Notes under the pieces: generated by a model
The model's input: only the letters and a program-made list of their open reading frames with translations
What the model was told of the DNA's origin: nothing
The model's database searches: none
Source of the DNA: Desmodesmus armatus
Taxonomy: Eukaryota > Chlorophyta > Chlorophyceae > Sphaeropleales > Scenedesmaceae
Assembly (NCBI GenBank): GCA_007449985.2
Contig: VIIQ02000005.1
Coordinates: forward strand, 806,001 to 870,000
Length of the DNA: 64,000 nucleotides
Direction of reading: 5' to 3'
Position numbers and translations under genes: made by a program
Shown here: piece after piece, positions 40,210 through 53,300 of the stretch
Layout of the letters: each line of letters opens with the position of its first letter
Position numbering within the stretch: the first letter of the stretch is position 1

Positions 40210-43200
40210 TCACTCGCAACGCTTCTGTCCCTTATCATACACACGGCCACCAATGCATTTGCACGTATAAGATGCAAAGCTGAAGACTGACGTCACAATC
40301 TCAGTTGTTCCGGATCCGTCATTGGAAGCAAGACTCTTGCACTTGCATTCGAAACCGCCACTGGGAAGATCCCTGCACGACTTGGGAAGGTTGCCTTCAT
40401 TGTCTACGATGGTCTCACCACATGGATCATCAAAGTCGTCCTTCTTCAAGGTCAGCAGGCCCTGATCACACTGGCCTGCAGAGGCACAATAAGCGACAAG
40501 GTCAACAACCAAACCGTTTGGCTGAGGCTAGCTCTATCTTAGTGACTTTGCCAGCTGGTAATTGTCATTAGGATGGCGGCTTGCTGGTGCTACTTGAAGA
40601 TGAAACAATGCAGAGCATGGCAATGCTGCCACAATCAACATGATCCAGAGCCTGCAGCTCAATCATTCTGTCCCATTCTGCAGTTAGGGCGAGGTGGCCG
40701 GAGGGGTGGTTGCTACGGGCGAGAAAGGTGAGGGGGGGGGGACGTTCACCGTGAACATTCAACCATGATTGTTGAATGGCCTGAAATCCCGTGCTGTCAC
40801 ACATACCCGGCCTGCAAGTCCAAACAGCAGGTGGCGAAGTTGGAGCACAGAAGTGCCCTGGGTTGCAGCGAAACCGTGGCCATGGAGCATCAACACATGG
40901 CTTGCTGTCATCTCCAGGCTGGCAGCCTTCGAGCCCAGTTTGGGTGCCTCCACACTGCTTTCCAAATTGCAGCCTCTCCTGGGTCAAGCCACCCCCTGCA
41001 AACATTCACAGCAAGGGCAATCCATGTCGTGACTGTTAGCAAAATCATCACTGCACAAATTGCTCAGCAACGTCAACACACACATGCTGTTGAAGTACAT
41101 AAAACATTGCAGGGCACAAGCAGGGGAGCGTGATGCTGCAACATGTGAGCTTGTGTCAGCTGACTAGTGTGCAACAGGCCTCCCAGGGGCAACAAGTCAG
41201 ACTCACGTGCATCCACACAGGTCCATTTTTTGGAGACATCATAGTTTGCATCTCGCTTGCAGATAAGCCCTACATCCAATCCGGTAAACAAGTTGTTTAC
41301 GACACCACAAGAAACACCGCTCCACGGAGCGTCATGACACTCTCTGCCAGTAACACCACACCTGCAGCTACACCAATATCTTTGCCCTCTCCATCACGCA
41401 ACACAACTTGGTTGGCGACTTCACCACCGCACGGCACGCCTTCCTGATTGGCTGGTGCACTGCCTGCAACAACATGGACCAAAGCAACAATCCGTCATGT
41501 TGTGTATGTGCCATTCAGTATGTTGCGCAACAGAACAACTTGCGTCAGGACGGAACATGCAAAAGTAAGTAAATAGCTCTGCTTTTTGTCATGGTCCCAT
41601 ATGGCACTGCTGGTGGTGGGATGGAGGTTTTGCATGCACCTGCAACCCTGGCAGCAATGCCAAGGCACCATCAGACACATGCACCCATGCTGCAGATGCT
41701 TTTGTCATGTCAGCACAGTTTGAACTCTGGAGGCCACCCGGGTGAGGCCAGGCCGGAGATCCAGCATAGGATGCTGAATTTGATGCAGATCCTCCTCTGC
41801 GGCTTTGTGCAGAGGTGCCGTTGATCCCGGGCCCGAAGCAGCATAGAGCAGCAGTGCAACTAATCATTATCTTGACATGGAGCGCAGGGCGATCACAATC
41901 TTTTGAGGTCCACCACCAGCAGTCCCAGATCGGCAGCCGCAGCACACAGCCCCACAGCTGGTGAGCGATAGCGCTTTATTAAGGGTCAGTAGATGCAGAC
42001 CCAGAGCAGGTGCGCTACTGCAAGAGCAGACTGCAAGGAAAATGCCTCCTGGGATAACCAGATGCTCCGCAGTACCGCTATGTATGTATGTATGTAACGC
42101 AGGCACAGTGAGCAAGGAGCAACAACAGTGCCATCTAACCACAGCAGGAGCAGAAGACCTCCCTCAAGGTCAAGATGGTTGGCATTCATAGTCATATAGT
42201 ATATATATTTACGCTGTAAGTCGGTAGCCAAGTAACTACGCCTATGGTGAACCACTGGCGTAAGTTGGCTGAGAGCGGTGTACATGTTTAGCATGCCAGA
42301 CTAGCAAAACGGCTGCATCGTACGATGTGTACGCGTGTGTGCAGCTGCACCAGGGCATGCACAACTCACCGGGGGGCTGGCAGATCCACAACCAGTCATC
42401 CCAAAATGGGTCGTACGTGCAGACAGTGCCAGCTTCACACCCAATCGCAGACCAAGAAGAGTTTTTGCATTCCCGGCCTGTGCCTCCACATCCTTCATAG
42501 GGAAGAGCACGACCGACTGATATTGGGACGCCGCTTCTTCCTCCACACTGTGTGCCGATTGGTCTTCGAACTGCGACATGCCGTCACCACATGATGTATG
42601 CATCCACGAGATGCCGACAGTGAATGCAGGGCACAAGTGTTGGTGTCCGGAGGAATACCAATAACAATGCCAATACCAATACCAATACCCATACCAACAC
42701 CGATACCAATATTGCAGGGGTTACCCTCTTCCCCGGCACTAGCCAGCGACCAGATCTAGTCAGGGGGGCTTAGCAAATATTATCACCCTTCCTCCTTGCA
42801 TTCGAGTGGGCGATGCAAATCACCCGCGCAAGATTCACACGCTGATACTGCATGCGAGCACATCCTCCAGCAGTTTGCATGGGGTTGAACGCGATACTTT
42901 GGGTTTGGATACTCGGCTCTGGATACTGTCACTCAAGCGCCTTGTCACATGATACACACAATCAAGCCTTACCTTTGCATTGTCCTGAGGCAGTTTCAGA
43001 TACTTGACTCCAGCCCTTTGCAGTGCATACAGTCGTAGGCTGCCCAGCGGTGGGGAACTGGCACTGAGCGGTGCATACACCACCAATTGGTGTGCGCGAC
43101 CCACATGACCAAGAGCCGTTCTGGACATCAATGTCGGGGTTGCCCAGGCATACTGCATGTCGCAACAAACATTTTTGTGGTCACCATTGTCGTGATCTGA

Positions 43201-46200
43201 TGCCAGAGACTATGACCTTCAAAGGGCCCAGACAGAGTCCTAAAAGCTGCCCAGTTCACTTTAGGGGTGCCTCGGGTTCAAGCCATCTGGCAACGTAATG
43301 GGGTGGTGTCAGCAGAGTCAGGGCGCAGGGTGTGGCTGCTGAGATGCCTCCGCAAAATTCCAACGTTTCACGTAAGAAGCACCTACTTGTTGGGGTACAC
43401 CGTCCTCTTGGCACCTCCCAAACACCACCAACACCGCACTTGACACTGACATCACCAACAGAGCCCTCCTGGCAGACCCCTGAGCAGGTGGTGTTCACAG
43501 AAACTGAAGGTGCGCCGCCAAGACAATTCAGTGTGGTGAATGGCACCTCAGGTGGGTTGGTGGTGCAGCCTGCATGACACAGACATATCCCAGGTAATGG
43601 GCCACTGTGTGTCACTCATGCATCCCAATGCACTTGATGTTGACAACAAGCGCAAGCCCCAGCACCTGACATCTGTGCTTGATTTGATGTGGCGGCACAT
43701 CATGAGCGGCTTCGCATTCTACCTGTAAAGGGTGAACCCTCGGTACTTTACTCCACCAGGCCACTGCTTGTGGATGCCATACGACTGGCCTGAATTCGTT
43801 CTAAGACACTACTGCCCAAGTGCCCTTGGTCTCATCATGCCAGGCAGCATCCACAACCTGTTCGTACACACCCAATGCTCGACCGGGCACCTGCTTGCTG
43901 CTGCGCTTTTGAATATCCACCCTCACCTCCTGTGCGCAAGGTGCACTTGTTGTTCTCAACCCAAACCGTGCCTTGGCAGGTTGCATTCACGGTACCTATA
44001 TGTGTGCCAGGTGCACAAGCTCCAACACAGGTGCCACCAGTCGTTGTTGCGGGGCAGCTGAAGGTTTGTGCACCAGTTAAAGTCAGGGTTGTGGAGGGGC
44101 AGCCTGCAAAGGTGCACAGCCACAATGAGACAGTGCTCAGCACCCTGCCTTTTGACATCGACTGTCAGACCACGTCACAGGCTGGCACAGCCAAGCGACA
44201 ACGTGCGGTGTAGCAGCGGTAGGGCACAGCGACAGGCAGTGTCCACCGCTAGTTGGGAGCTGCACACACCCCAGGACCAAAACCCTGTACCGTACTGTAC
44301 TGATACTAAATCCAATACCAACAATTGATACATCGATGCTTGATACTAATAGCAACTTCAGAGACTGAAATCTTCCCCCGCCATTAGCCAGCAAGCACAG
44401 TCTGCTCATGGGGTCAATTGCATGGTATATTAGTACCCATCATCCTCGCATTGTTTGGGCAATTGAAATCATCCGCACTAGTACGTCAGTTCCGGTATTT
44501 GATAAGCCCCAGGTGGGGCCGCCTTGCTGGAACCTGATTCAGTGATAGTTCCACCTCTCACCTGTTGTTGTTTGACTGCATGAGCCAATTGCAGCACCCC
44601 AGATGCTGCCGCTCGTACAGTCGGAGTAGACACTGGTTGTGGCGCCATTGGCACACGTGGCATAACATCTTTCATTCTGAGTGCCACCAATGCACGACCA
44701 AGTCCCGCTGGGAATGGGTAGGGGGTTGCCTGGACACAACCCTAACTTACATGAACCTGAGACGGCCCACTGCCCAGATGTGCAGGCAGCAGTGACTGAC
44801 TTGCCAATTCCCGGGCCATAAGCAGTTTGACATGTTGCAGTGCATGCGCCGTTTGCGCAGGCCCAGGACGCAACAAAGGGTGGTTTGGCTGGCTCGCCTG
44901 TGCATGGAGTGCCTGGGCCTGCAATGTGGCACGACAGAGTGTCGACGGGCAGACTATAGAAACACAGGGGGCTTTTCTGTTTCGACACAGCAAAACACGT
45001 CGCTTCGCCACAGCATTGAAGCAGGCACAAGGTATATACATCCGTGGTTCAATCACGATGGGGTCAAGAACTCCACAGGCAAGATGAATGCAGCGCTTTT
45101 GGCTGAAAATTAGATGGCATGCATGCTATTGATGCAGGACGGCTTGAAGTGGTAGCTGATGTGCACCAACATGCCATATCATCCTGCTCCCATGCTGACC
45201 AAGGTGATATGCTCAGGTGTCGCTGGACAAACATGTCTCAGCCCGCACCTGCGGCGCAGTTGACGGATGTCACCACCCATGTGGTGCTCTGGCAGGTTGC
45301 AGTCACTGTGCCTGTGTATGTGGTTTGACAAGCTCCCGTACATTGCACGCCATTGTTTGCTGCGGGGCAGCTGAAAGCCTGTGCACCGGGACCAGTTGGA
45401 GCCAGGGAGCTGGCAGGGCAGCCTGCAACTTGTCACGTAATAAGAGTGTGGAGGTGCAGCAGCGACACACCGCACTTGTTGTCTTGCACAAGGAAAGCAA
45501 CCTTTACAGTGCTGGGGTGTGGCCATGGTAGGCAGGCCTTTTAACAACTGACCACAGAGACGCTTCTCGTAGCGCAAGGGGGGGGGGTAAGGACAAGCCA
45601 GTCAGACGCCACAGCCTAGTGGGCTATTCAAAAAACGATTTCCAGCTTGGTGGGCCCAGGGGCTTGACGGTGGGACAGGGAGTGTGGGGGTGGGGGGGGG
45701 GGAAGATCAGGTCTGATCTGCTAGCAGCTGCAGCTGCCAGAGGGGGGCTTGTCGGCTGGCTGACTGGTCCAGAAGGGTTGCAGTCACTGGGTGCTGCTGC
45801 TTATAGACTTGATATCAGACTCTAGCCTGTGTTTCTTGAACACGCCATCCTACTTCTGTCGACATGACTTTTGAGCTGAGGAAGCTCGAATCAGCAGCAG
45901 TGCCACTGTTCAGGGTGGGCCCATACAGCTATGTTGCTGGTTCCAGAAGATCGGATGGTCAAAACAACGCAGCCCTTGCCGATGAGAACATAAGTTCACC
46001 AGTCAAGCGGTGAATGTACGCAGCGCCTCACCTGTTTCGCTGCATTCAGACAGGTAAGTCCAGGTCCTGTCGTTGTTGCATCTGGCGGACGGAGACCCCG
46101 TGTGTGTCAATGCACATGTTCCTGAGCATGTGTTACCAGCAAGCGTCTGAGAGCCACATCTCGTGCTAATGGCGGTAAACTGTGCACCGGGTGACACCAG

Positions 46201-49200
46201 CTTGGACTTGTCACAGCATGGTGAAGAGGTACTGCATGAGGCACACGCATTTGTGCTGGTGACTGTGGTCCATACGCCGCTCAGGCAGGTTGAGGCTGTT
46301 TTTGCTGCAAAGCCAGCATTGCATGTGGCATAACACTGTTCTTGTCGAGTGCCACCAGTGCACCGCCAGACCCCCCTCGTGCTCGATATGGCTGAAGGGT
46401 TGCCTGGACACAGCCCCTGTTTGCACGACCCTGAGACGGTCCACTGCCCAGACGTGCAGGTGGCCGTGACAGATTTGCCAACGCCTGGGCCATAGTTGTC
46501 ACGGCATGTTGCGATGCAAGTGGTGCCTTGTGATGAGCATGCCCAGGTTTTGACATTGTAAGGTGTCGTATCGGGGGTGAGTGGGCATGCAGCCGTTGCA
46601 CCTGCAGCAACCAAAGTGCCGCAGGTTGTGAAGTACAGGAGCACAACATTGCTCGTGTGTGTCGAAGGGGTTGGGGTGAGGCGGGCGGCTGGGGGGGGGG
46701 GGTGGGGGGGAGCTGGCCGAACAATTCTGACAATTTATCAGCCGCCATCTGTTCAGCATGCTGTGATGTTTGTGGCACCACGCATGGGCAATGCAGCAAG
46801 ATCTGACACAGCATACAAGCCTAGCAACCCCAGCGAACTTACCAACCAGGGCCATATGCACTGGCTCCAGTGCTGTTATATCCAGAGATACTGGTACGTG
46901 GGGTGCCACGTGCGCAGCTGCAGCAGCACAACAGCAGGCTTGAGCAGAGACTCTCTGTGAGTGCCTGGATGAACAGGCTGCAAGACCATATATCTATCCT
47001 TGCCCAACATAAAATAAGTCTCACACCAACAGGTGCGATGTGCTGCACAGATTTGCTGCAGGCGTCGGCTGTGTCTTGCCAGGTGTCAACGCGTGTTGCA
47101 AAACAAGAGGCACCCCACACGTCCAACAAGACCTTTGATACTATTTGACACTGATACGCTCAAGACAACTGATACTTACAAGTGATTGTGGAAACAGTCA
47201 CCTTGTCCTGGTTTGCCATGCAGTAGCCTTGGATGCTGCTCCATGTGTTCCCCGACTGGCATCTCACTCTCGGATACCCGGCCGCATTTCCTGTGAAGCC
47301 AACTTTGCAAGTGGCAAAGCAGGTGAGGCCTGCTGCTAGGTTGTTACATGTCCAGTCGCCATTGGGCAGGAATGGCAGGTCCCTCTGAAGACATCCTGCG
47401 GTAGCAGCAGCAGAGGAAGCAACAAGACTAATGCAGCACGTCAAGGTGTGCAAAGAAGAACACCACACTGTGGCGGTGCTGAGCAGTCGCCGTGTGCAGC
47501 CAAGAAGCAGTCTGTACAACCATCGGGTCGTCCTGCATTGGGTTTGTTCACTTCTGCTCAAGGGGCGCCGCAACACCACAACCCCACAATCCTGACCCTC
47601 AGGGCAAGCCCTGGACATGGCCAATACCACAAAGGGCCCACTCACCGGCTGAGCAGTTGCCTGTTTGCTCCCAAAAGGTGTTGGTGAGAGTGGCGTCCAG
47701 CTCGCATGTTGCATATACAGCTGTGGCATTCAGAGGAGCAACTGTTCCACTCTGACAAGTACCGCCACATTTGAATCCAGCCTTCACATTGCTGCAGTCG
47801 CCTGACCAATCGATGTTGGCCTGCTTTTGGGGTGGGTCACGGCAGGTTGCTGCAGGGGGTGAAAAGCCAACAGGGAGCGAGGTGAGAGCAGTCAGCAGCT
47901 CTAGGCAACATTGGCTGACAACAAAGAATCAAGAACTGAATTGGCACTTGCTGTGACAGCACCTTTCTTGGCTGTTATGGCAGCAGTGTCGTTGCGGTTG
48001 CCAACCCAGTGGGGCGCTACCATGGTCAAACCAGCCAAGATCTTGCTCCCACCTTCTATGCAATTTCCACGGAGGGCGCCCCAGGTGGTTCCAGTGCAGG
48101 TCCTGTTGGGAGGTCCACCTGGGCCAGGCTTGTACCCAGTATTGCATGTTGCCACACATGATGCATCCAAGCTGGCACCGTCACAAACAAGTGGTGGCCA
48201 GTGAGCATCAGCCACCACTCCCAGGCTTACTTCCGTGCATCCTGGGAAGCAGAACAAACAGAAGGGCTCAGAGGCACACTTGGCTGCACAAGGGGATGGC
48301 AGTCTCAATGGGTTGCGGCTGCCATTGTCCAACCATTATTGTTACTTACCAAGTTGGCAGACAAACGCAGCCTTGCCACTGCGAGCAATAGAAAACACAG
48401 CGCAAAGTTCAGACTCAACATGCATTGACACAGCAACCAGTCCCACGCTAACAGTATGCTGGCGATGAAGCATGTTTCTCCTGCAGGATTCTGCACAATA
48501 CCTCATAGTTACTGGGGACGCATGGATAGCATGCAACTGAGTTCTAGATGGCTGGCCAACAAGATGTGCCACATGAGACAGACATGCCTGATGGACGCAC
48601 CTGCAAAACGACGTCCACCATCCACCAGCATCAAACGATCCCCAAGCAAGTTGCCCAGCGCACGGCCCATATGATTCGAGTGTGTATGGTTCGCCTGGCT
48701 CCCACCAGTCTTGCCTGAGTGGCTCGCCACTGGACGTCCATGTATAGCTTTTCTTGGCCTCATCACTACCACTTTCAAATTCTACGACGGCAGCTGGCGC
48801 AGTCAAACCCAACCAAGTGAACCCATAAAAATTATCCTCAGGGGCATTAGTCTGCTTCCGTACAAAATCACGCTCGTCAGGAAATTCCATGGTGAGCAGC
48901 GTCCCACCCAGCTGCTGACAGAGCCCCTCACTTTGACTCTGGTCGGTTTTGCCATCAACGTACAACAGTCTCTTGCTGCCAAACCTTGTTGTGTAGCTTG
49001 CCGTGTAAACAAAGTATGAATCATCGCCTGAAAGTACAGTAGCACATGCGGGCAGGTTATGCCACAGGTGGTCCCAGACAACACTCTTTCACTCTGGCAG
49101 CAGCTGCAACCACGTGTTTGCAGGGGGGGGGGGTGATATTTGCCCAGCAAGAGCTGGGAGCCACACCCACATCTGCAGTCCAACAATCAATCAAACAGCT

Positions 49201-50110
49201 GTTACTGCCACTCACCATCGCATGATTGAGGATCCAGAGGTTCCAAAACCAGGATCTGTTCATCTGCATCAAAACGACATCTTCCTTCGACAAGTGATAT
49301 CCTGACGCCCTGTTTTGCGATGCAAGCCCCTGCAACAACCTGACCATTCTGTTGACACCTCACATCAGAATCTGGTGCAAAAAAGTCATAATCATAGTAT
49401 CCATAGTAACCATAGTCGTATTCATAGTCATAGTTGTAGCCTCCAGCCACTTCTGCCGCTGGCACAGGTGCGGGCACACCAGCACTTTCCACGGCATGAC
49501 TGGCACGGTGCTGCAGGCTGGCGTTTTGGCGGCGCCCCCTGGCCTGTTGTGTGTGGCGGTGAACAGGATGGTCTGCGGTCGCACCAACAGGCAAGCCAGC
49601 GCTTCCTGCTGCACGTGTCACATTGTGCTGCAGACGGGCGTGCTTGCGCGCATGTTGTTTGTGGCGGTGAACAGGATGATCTGGGGTTGCACCTGCGGGC
49701 AACCCAGCGCGTCCTGCTGCACGGGTTACATTGTGCTGCAGACGGGCGTGCTTGCGCGCCCCCTTGCGGCGCAGCGCATATTGCCGGCCAGGATGTACTG
49801 TGGGTCCAGCCCCAGGGGGGTCAAAAAGTCTTTGGGGAGCTGAAGTCATGGGTGTCGCTGAACCATCAGAGTTGGTGTTGTTTGATGGTGTGGCTGGCTG
49901 GGAAGTCTCAACTTTGTCGGGTCCGGCATCAGATGTGTCACCTGTCGCATAAAAATATAATTGGGCTCTGTTTTTGCGATTTTGCGGTCAGGTAATGCTC
50001 AGGGGAGGGACCTATTACAGTAATGCACCTGTAGCTTTCAGGGCCCTCGCATGAGCCTCTTGACACAAAACTAGCAACAGCACAAGTGACAGTAGTCTGA
50101 TTGAAACCAT
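40210..50110 (-). CDS. Secreted mosaic protein: C-type lectin domain, about 12 sushi-like modules, Cys modules, EGF-like tail
   Basis: Probable extracellular adhesion or matrix protein. Seventeen exons: 50110-50029, 49941-49216, 49027-48601, 48378-48350, 48241-48053, 47849-47646, 47395-47180, 46601-46032, 45422-45249, 44918-44562, 44103-43927, 43569-43387, 43152-42973, 42492-42370, 41463-41207, 40995-40807 and 40475-40210; about 1,449 aa. The signal peptide is MVSIRLLSLVLLLVLCQ. Residues 28-270 hold an Arg/His-rich repeat and a Tyr-rich YDYEYDYGYYGYYDYD run. The C-type lectin domain covers about 270-421 (EGLCQQLGGTL, FTWLGL, WWEPGEP, FCRSGKAAFVCQL). Sushi-like modules with six Cys follow (about 422-1171), then three modules of CGGTGREC or DAPW type, then a Cys-rich EGF-like end. 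No membrane segment is seen. All introns are phase 1 except one phase 2 inside the lectin domain. Exon 41463-41207 needs one extra base to keep frame. Scavenger- and lectin-type mosaics are known in Chlamydomonas. Confidence 0.85.
42655..42712. repeat. ATACCA hexanucleotide microsatellite
   Basis: About eight imperfect copies of ATACCA/ATGCCA lie in an intron of the lectin-mosaic gene. A shorter related piece lies near 44306-44325 in another intron. Confidence 0.85.
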
Positions 50111-50391
50111 TGGTGCACCACGTGGTGCATCAGTTGCACTAGCCCGGAGTGGCGATCAGAGTGTGCACCTGTGACGAACGTTAGCGGTCATTGAGTTTTG
50201 CAGCCAATAAGATTGCAACATGTAGCTGCGTTTGTGTCAGTGCGCAGCATGAGGTGGGTGCAAACACTGGACCCGGTCCCTGGTACCGGGTCCCAGGTGG
50301 ACCCGGTACCAGGCAGGCAGCACCTTGGACCTGACATGGGAAGGCAAGGACAACCACCGCTGGCTAATGCGTCTCGTCATATCGAGCCACG
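50111..50391. promoter_or_regulatory. Divergent promoter region of lectin-mosaic and haloperoxidase genes
   Basis: Only 281 bp separate the two start codons, so both promoters must share this stretch or overlap. It holds the 15-bp inverted repeat at 50279-50313, the most striking local element. Co-regulation is inferred. Confidence 0.55.
50279..50313. promoter_or_regulatory. 15-bp perfect inverted repeat (possible regulator site)
   Basis: CCTGGTACCGGGTCC at 50279-50293 and its exact reverse complement at 50299-50313 are separated by 5 bp. A related half-site (GACCCGGT) precedes it at 50270-50277. The position between divergent starts suggests a dimeric DNA-binding protein or a leader hairpin. 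Confidence 0.6.
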
Positions 50392-53300
50392 ATGACTGTC
50401 GCTAACGCTCAGTTCATCTTGCTGCTTCTCGTAACAGGGTTCTTGCACAGTTGCGTCGCTGATGCAGACGTCGAACCGTTTGCAGGGACAACAGGGGAAG
50501 TCACTGTGGCAGGGGGCCCGATGATCCGCCCGATCAGCAACCAGCCATAACAGATGACGAGTTTTTGGACGTAAATGAATGGGATTTGTTCGTGCCCACA
50601 TCATGCAGACAGACATGCAGACAGACAAAAGCCTACAATGTAGCATTCTCAGCAGGCAAGAATTTTACGTTCAACTTGGCCAATTCAGAAGCAACGAAGA
50701 CAACAGCTTCACGATGGGCGGTTGCTCTGCTCAGATCGGTGAGTACTGCCAGCAGGCTGTAATGGCCGGACAGCCCGCAGTGTGCTGACAGGTTGTGTGC
50801 TGTGCCACAGGTAAAAACGGCAGTTGGGACGCCCCGCAACCCCAGTCCAACTGATCAAAATGCACAGAATATCACCATCACACCCCCTGCAGTGGCAAAG
50901 CTGCTGGGTGTGTACTCGATTGCGGTGTACCAAGCCTTTTCTGTGTGGTCCCAGTATCTTTACACCGCTGGTGAGTGTGATTGGCAAAAGGTGAAATCAC
51001 AGCTGTCACACCGAAAATCAGACCTATCTGTGACAGATTCAACATGCCGTGTTCTCTTGCAGGGCGTTACTTTCAGCCCATTAGCGCCGACATGATCAAC
51101 CTGAATGATCGCTCACGTGCAGCAGCATGGAATTCACTGCTGGAGCCGTATGGTGATGTTTTCCCTGGCAACTTCGCGCCAGAGGATGCTGAGGCGGTGG
51201 CTGCACAAAATGCGGCAGTGTCAGGCGCAGCCAGCAAGCTGATTAGCTTGTTCTTCTGCTATGACGAAGTGAAGTTGAGAGTTTGGTGCAGGGCCGCCAT
51301 GGAGCACATTTCGGAGGTGCAGGCTGATACGGAGATCGCCAAAGATAAAAAGAAATACCCCTTGCCATATCAGCAGGGTGAAGATATTGCCGCCATGGTG
51401 AGATTGCCCTTTAGTTGTGGCCGGCCATGTCACCGTGTGATGCGCGCTCAGCTCTTGATCTGTGCAGCAGTGCCTATCTGCAAAGCCATAGGGGAGTTGG
51501 TTCTTAGGCATGTTCAATCTTGACACGTGTTGCACCTCAGGGGCTCAGTCAGCAGCCTGTGCTGATTGAGCCACTCTTCAGGGTGACTGAAAAGAACGGA
51601 CGAATGCTTCATGCCATTGGCTTCACTCCTGTAACACTGTTGCAAACGTGGTGTTGCAGGTGTTTGACCAGCTTCGTTTGGCCAACGTACTCAAAGATAC
51701 ACCGGAGACACTGAAGACAGCGGTTGACAACAAGCTCATCAGCGCAATTGCCAACCAAGTGCCGCTGACACAGACCAGGACTGCATCGGTGCACGACTGT
51801 GCTGCTGTGGGGCCAGAAGTCTGGAATTGGCGGGCCCTCACCACGCCCGCTGCAAGATTGGAATATGAGCCTAATGCATCCAAAAATGCAGTATACCCTC
51901 CACAGGTTTGGCCCCCTGTCAACACTCCCAATGCCAACCAGTCTTACAGGGGCTATGCTTCAACCATCAATACGACGGCACTGGTGGGCACCCTGAATGC
52001 ACATGGGTCCCTTGTGGAAGGCTTGAGGGGGCCCCCCAGAGGAGGAGGAGACGACCAAAGAACCTTGTTGCGCAATGCCGTGAGGCAGGTGCTGCAGACC
52101 TCTGCGACACTGGACGACAGGAAGAAAGTCATCGCAGAGTGTGAGTATCTGATAGATATTGCTGCACTGTATGTGTGCGTTGTACAAGTATGTGCATCCA
52201 GTAGCAAGTGTTGTACAGGTGAAAATGGCATTCTCCAATCACCTCATGCCCATGGCTTGGACAGGTTCTATGGGAAACCTCCCCCCTCTCGTAATGCCTT
52301 TGCACTCTGACACCGCCATGCTTGCCGCTGTTTTGATCTTTGTACATGCACCTGCACTGTATTGCACAGTCTGGGCCGATGGACCAGAAAGCACCACACC
52401 GCCAGGTAGGAGGAGCCCCAGGTTATAGGTGCTAGGGGCCCAGCCAAGGCGTGGCATAGTTGGTGGTTCAAGTGGACAACAGGGTGGTTGGGGGTGAAAG
52501 TTGTGGAGCTCACCAGCTGTTGTTGAGCCACGTGCCTCACTGTGTGCACTCAGGAGATGATCGGCACTTCTATTGAGTTGACCAGCGTTCATACAGGGGT
52601 ACAGCTCAGTCATGCTGCTGTTGCTTTGGAGCTGCGGCACGATGCTCTGGCCTGCCACAACTCACCCTGTGATGTTCAATGTTGCTGCTGCTACTGGCTA
52701 CATACCTGCTTTTCAAGGCCACTGGTTCAAGTGAGTGTGTGCACACGATTACTTTCCCACTTGCACGCTGACACCTACCAAGGTGCTGTTGTCTATAGCC
52801 AGCTTGCTCTAAAGTGGTGGAAAGCTGTGGCTCAACCATGCATGTAACAGAAGCTTGCCCCCATGAATCTTGCAATGCATCACCCCCATGAATCATGTAA
52901 TGGAATCAATTCTCATAGCTGCACCACAACCAACCAATGCATTTGCTTGCAGGATCGCTTTTGAGGAAAGCAGTGCTGAGTCCGCCTTTGCCCTCCCTGG
53001 CCTTGACAAGCTGGACAGGGCAGTCTGGGCCACCCTCCTTGTGGGTGTGTCCCTCCACGAGGCAGGATACTGGTCATGGAAGCTGAAGGCAGACTATATG
53101 GGGGTGCGACCTATCACCGGGATCCAGTGCCTTTTGGGATACAGCAACTCCACCCAGAACGGACGCAGGACGGCGTTTGCTTGGCGGGGACCCTATATGG
53201 GTGTAGGGCGCCGAGATCTGAGCACGTGGCAACCATTCCAGGTAAGGTGCTGCTAGTGGGCGGCTGGTCCTGTGCACCACAGGCCAGCTTGCCGTACATG

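Noticed and set aside
41387..41568. Cys-rich plus-strand open stretch ending at a GTAAGT donor
   Set aside because: It looks coding, but lies opposite exon 15 of the lectin mosaic, which matches neighbouring modules. No partner exons on the plus strand were found.
46847..46894. Possible small in-phase exon of the lectin-mosaic gene
   Set aside because: It closes phase but codes no Cys and matches no module, and skipping it gives a normal Cys at the junction.
49540..49840. Plus-strand Cys-rich open frame
   Set aside because: It is antisense to the HNVTRAAG repeat exon, which is in phase with the signal-peptide exon of the lectin mosaic.
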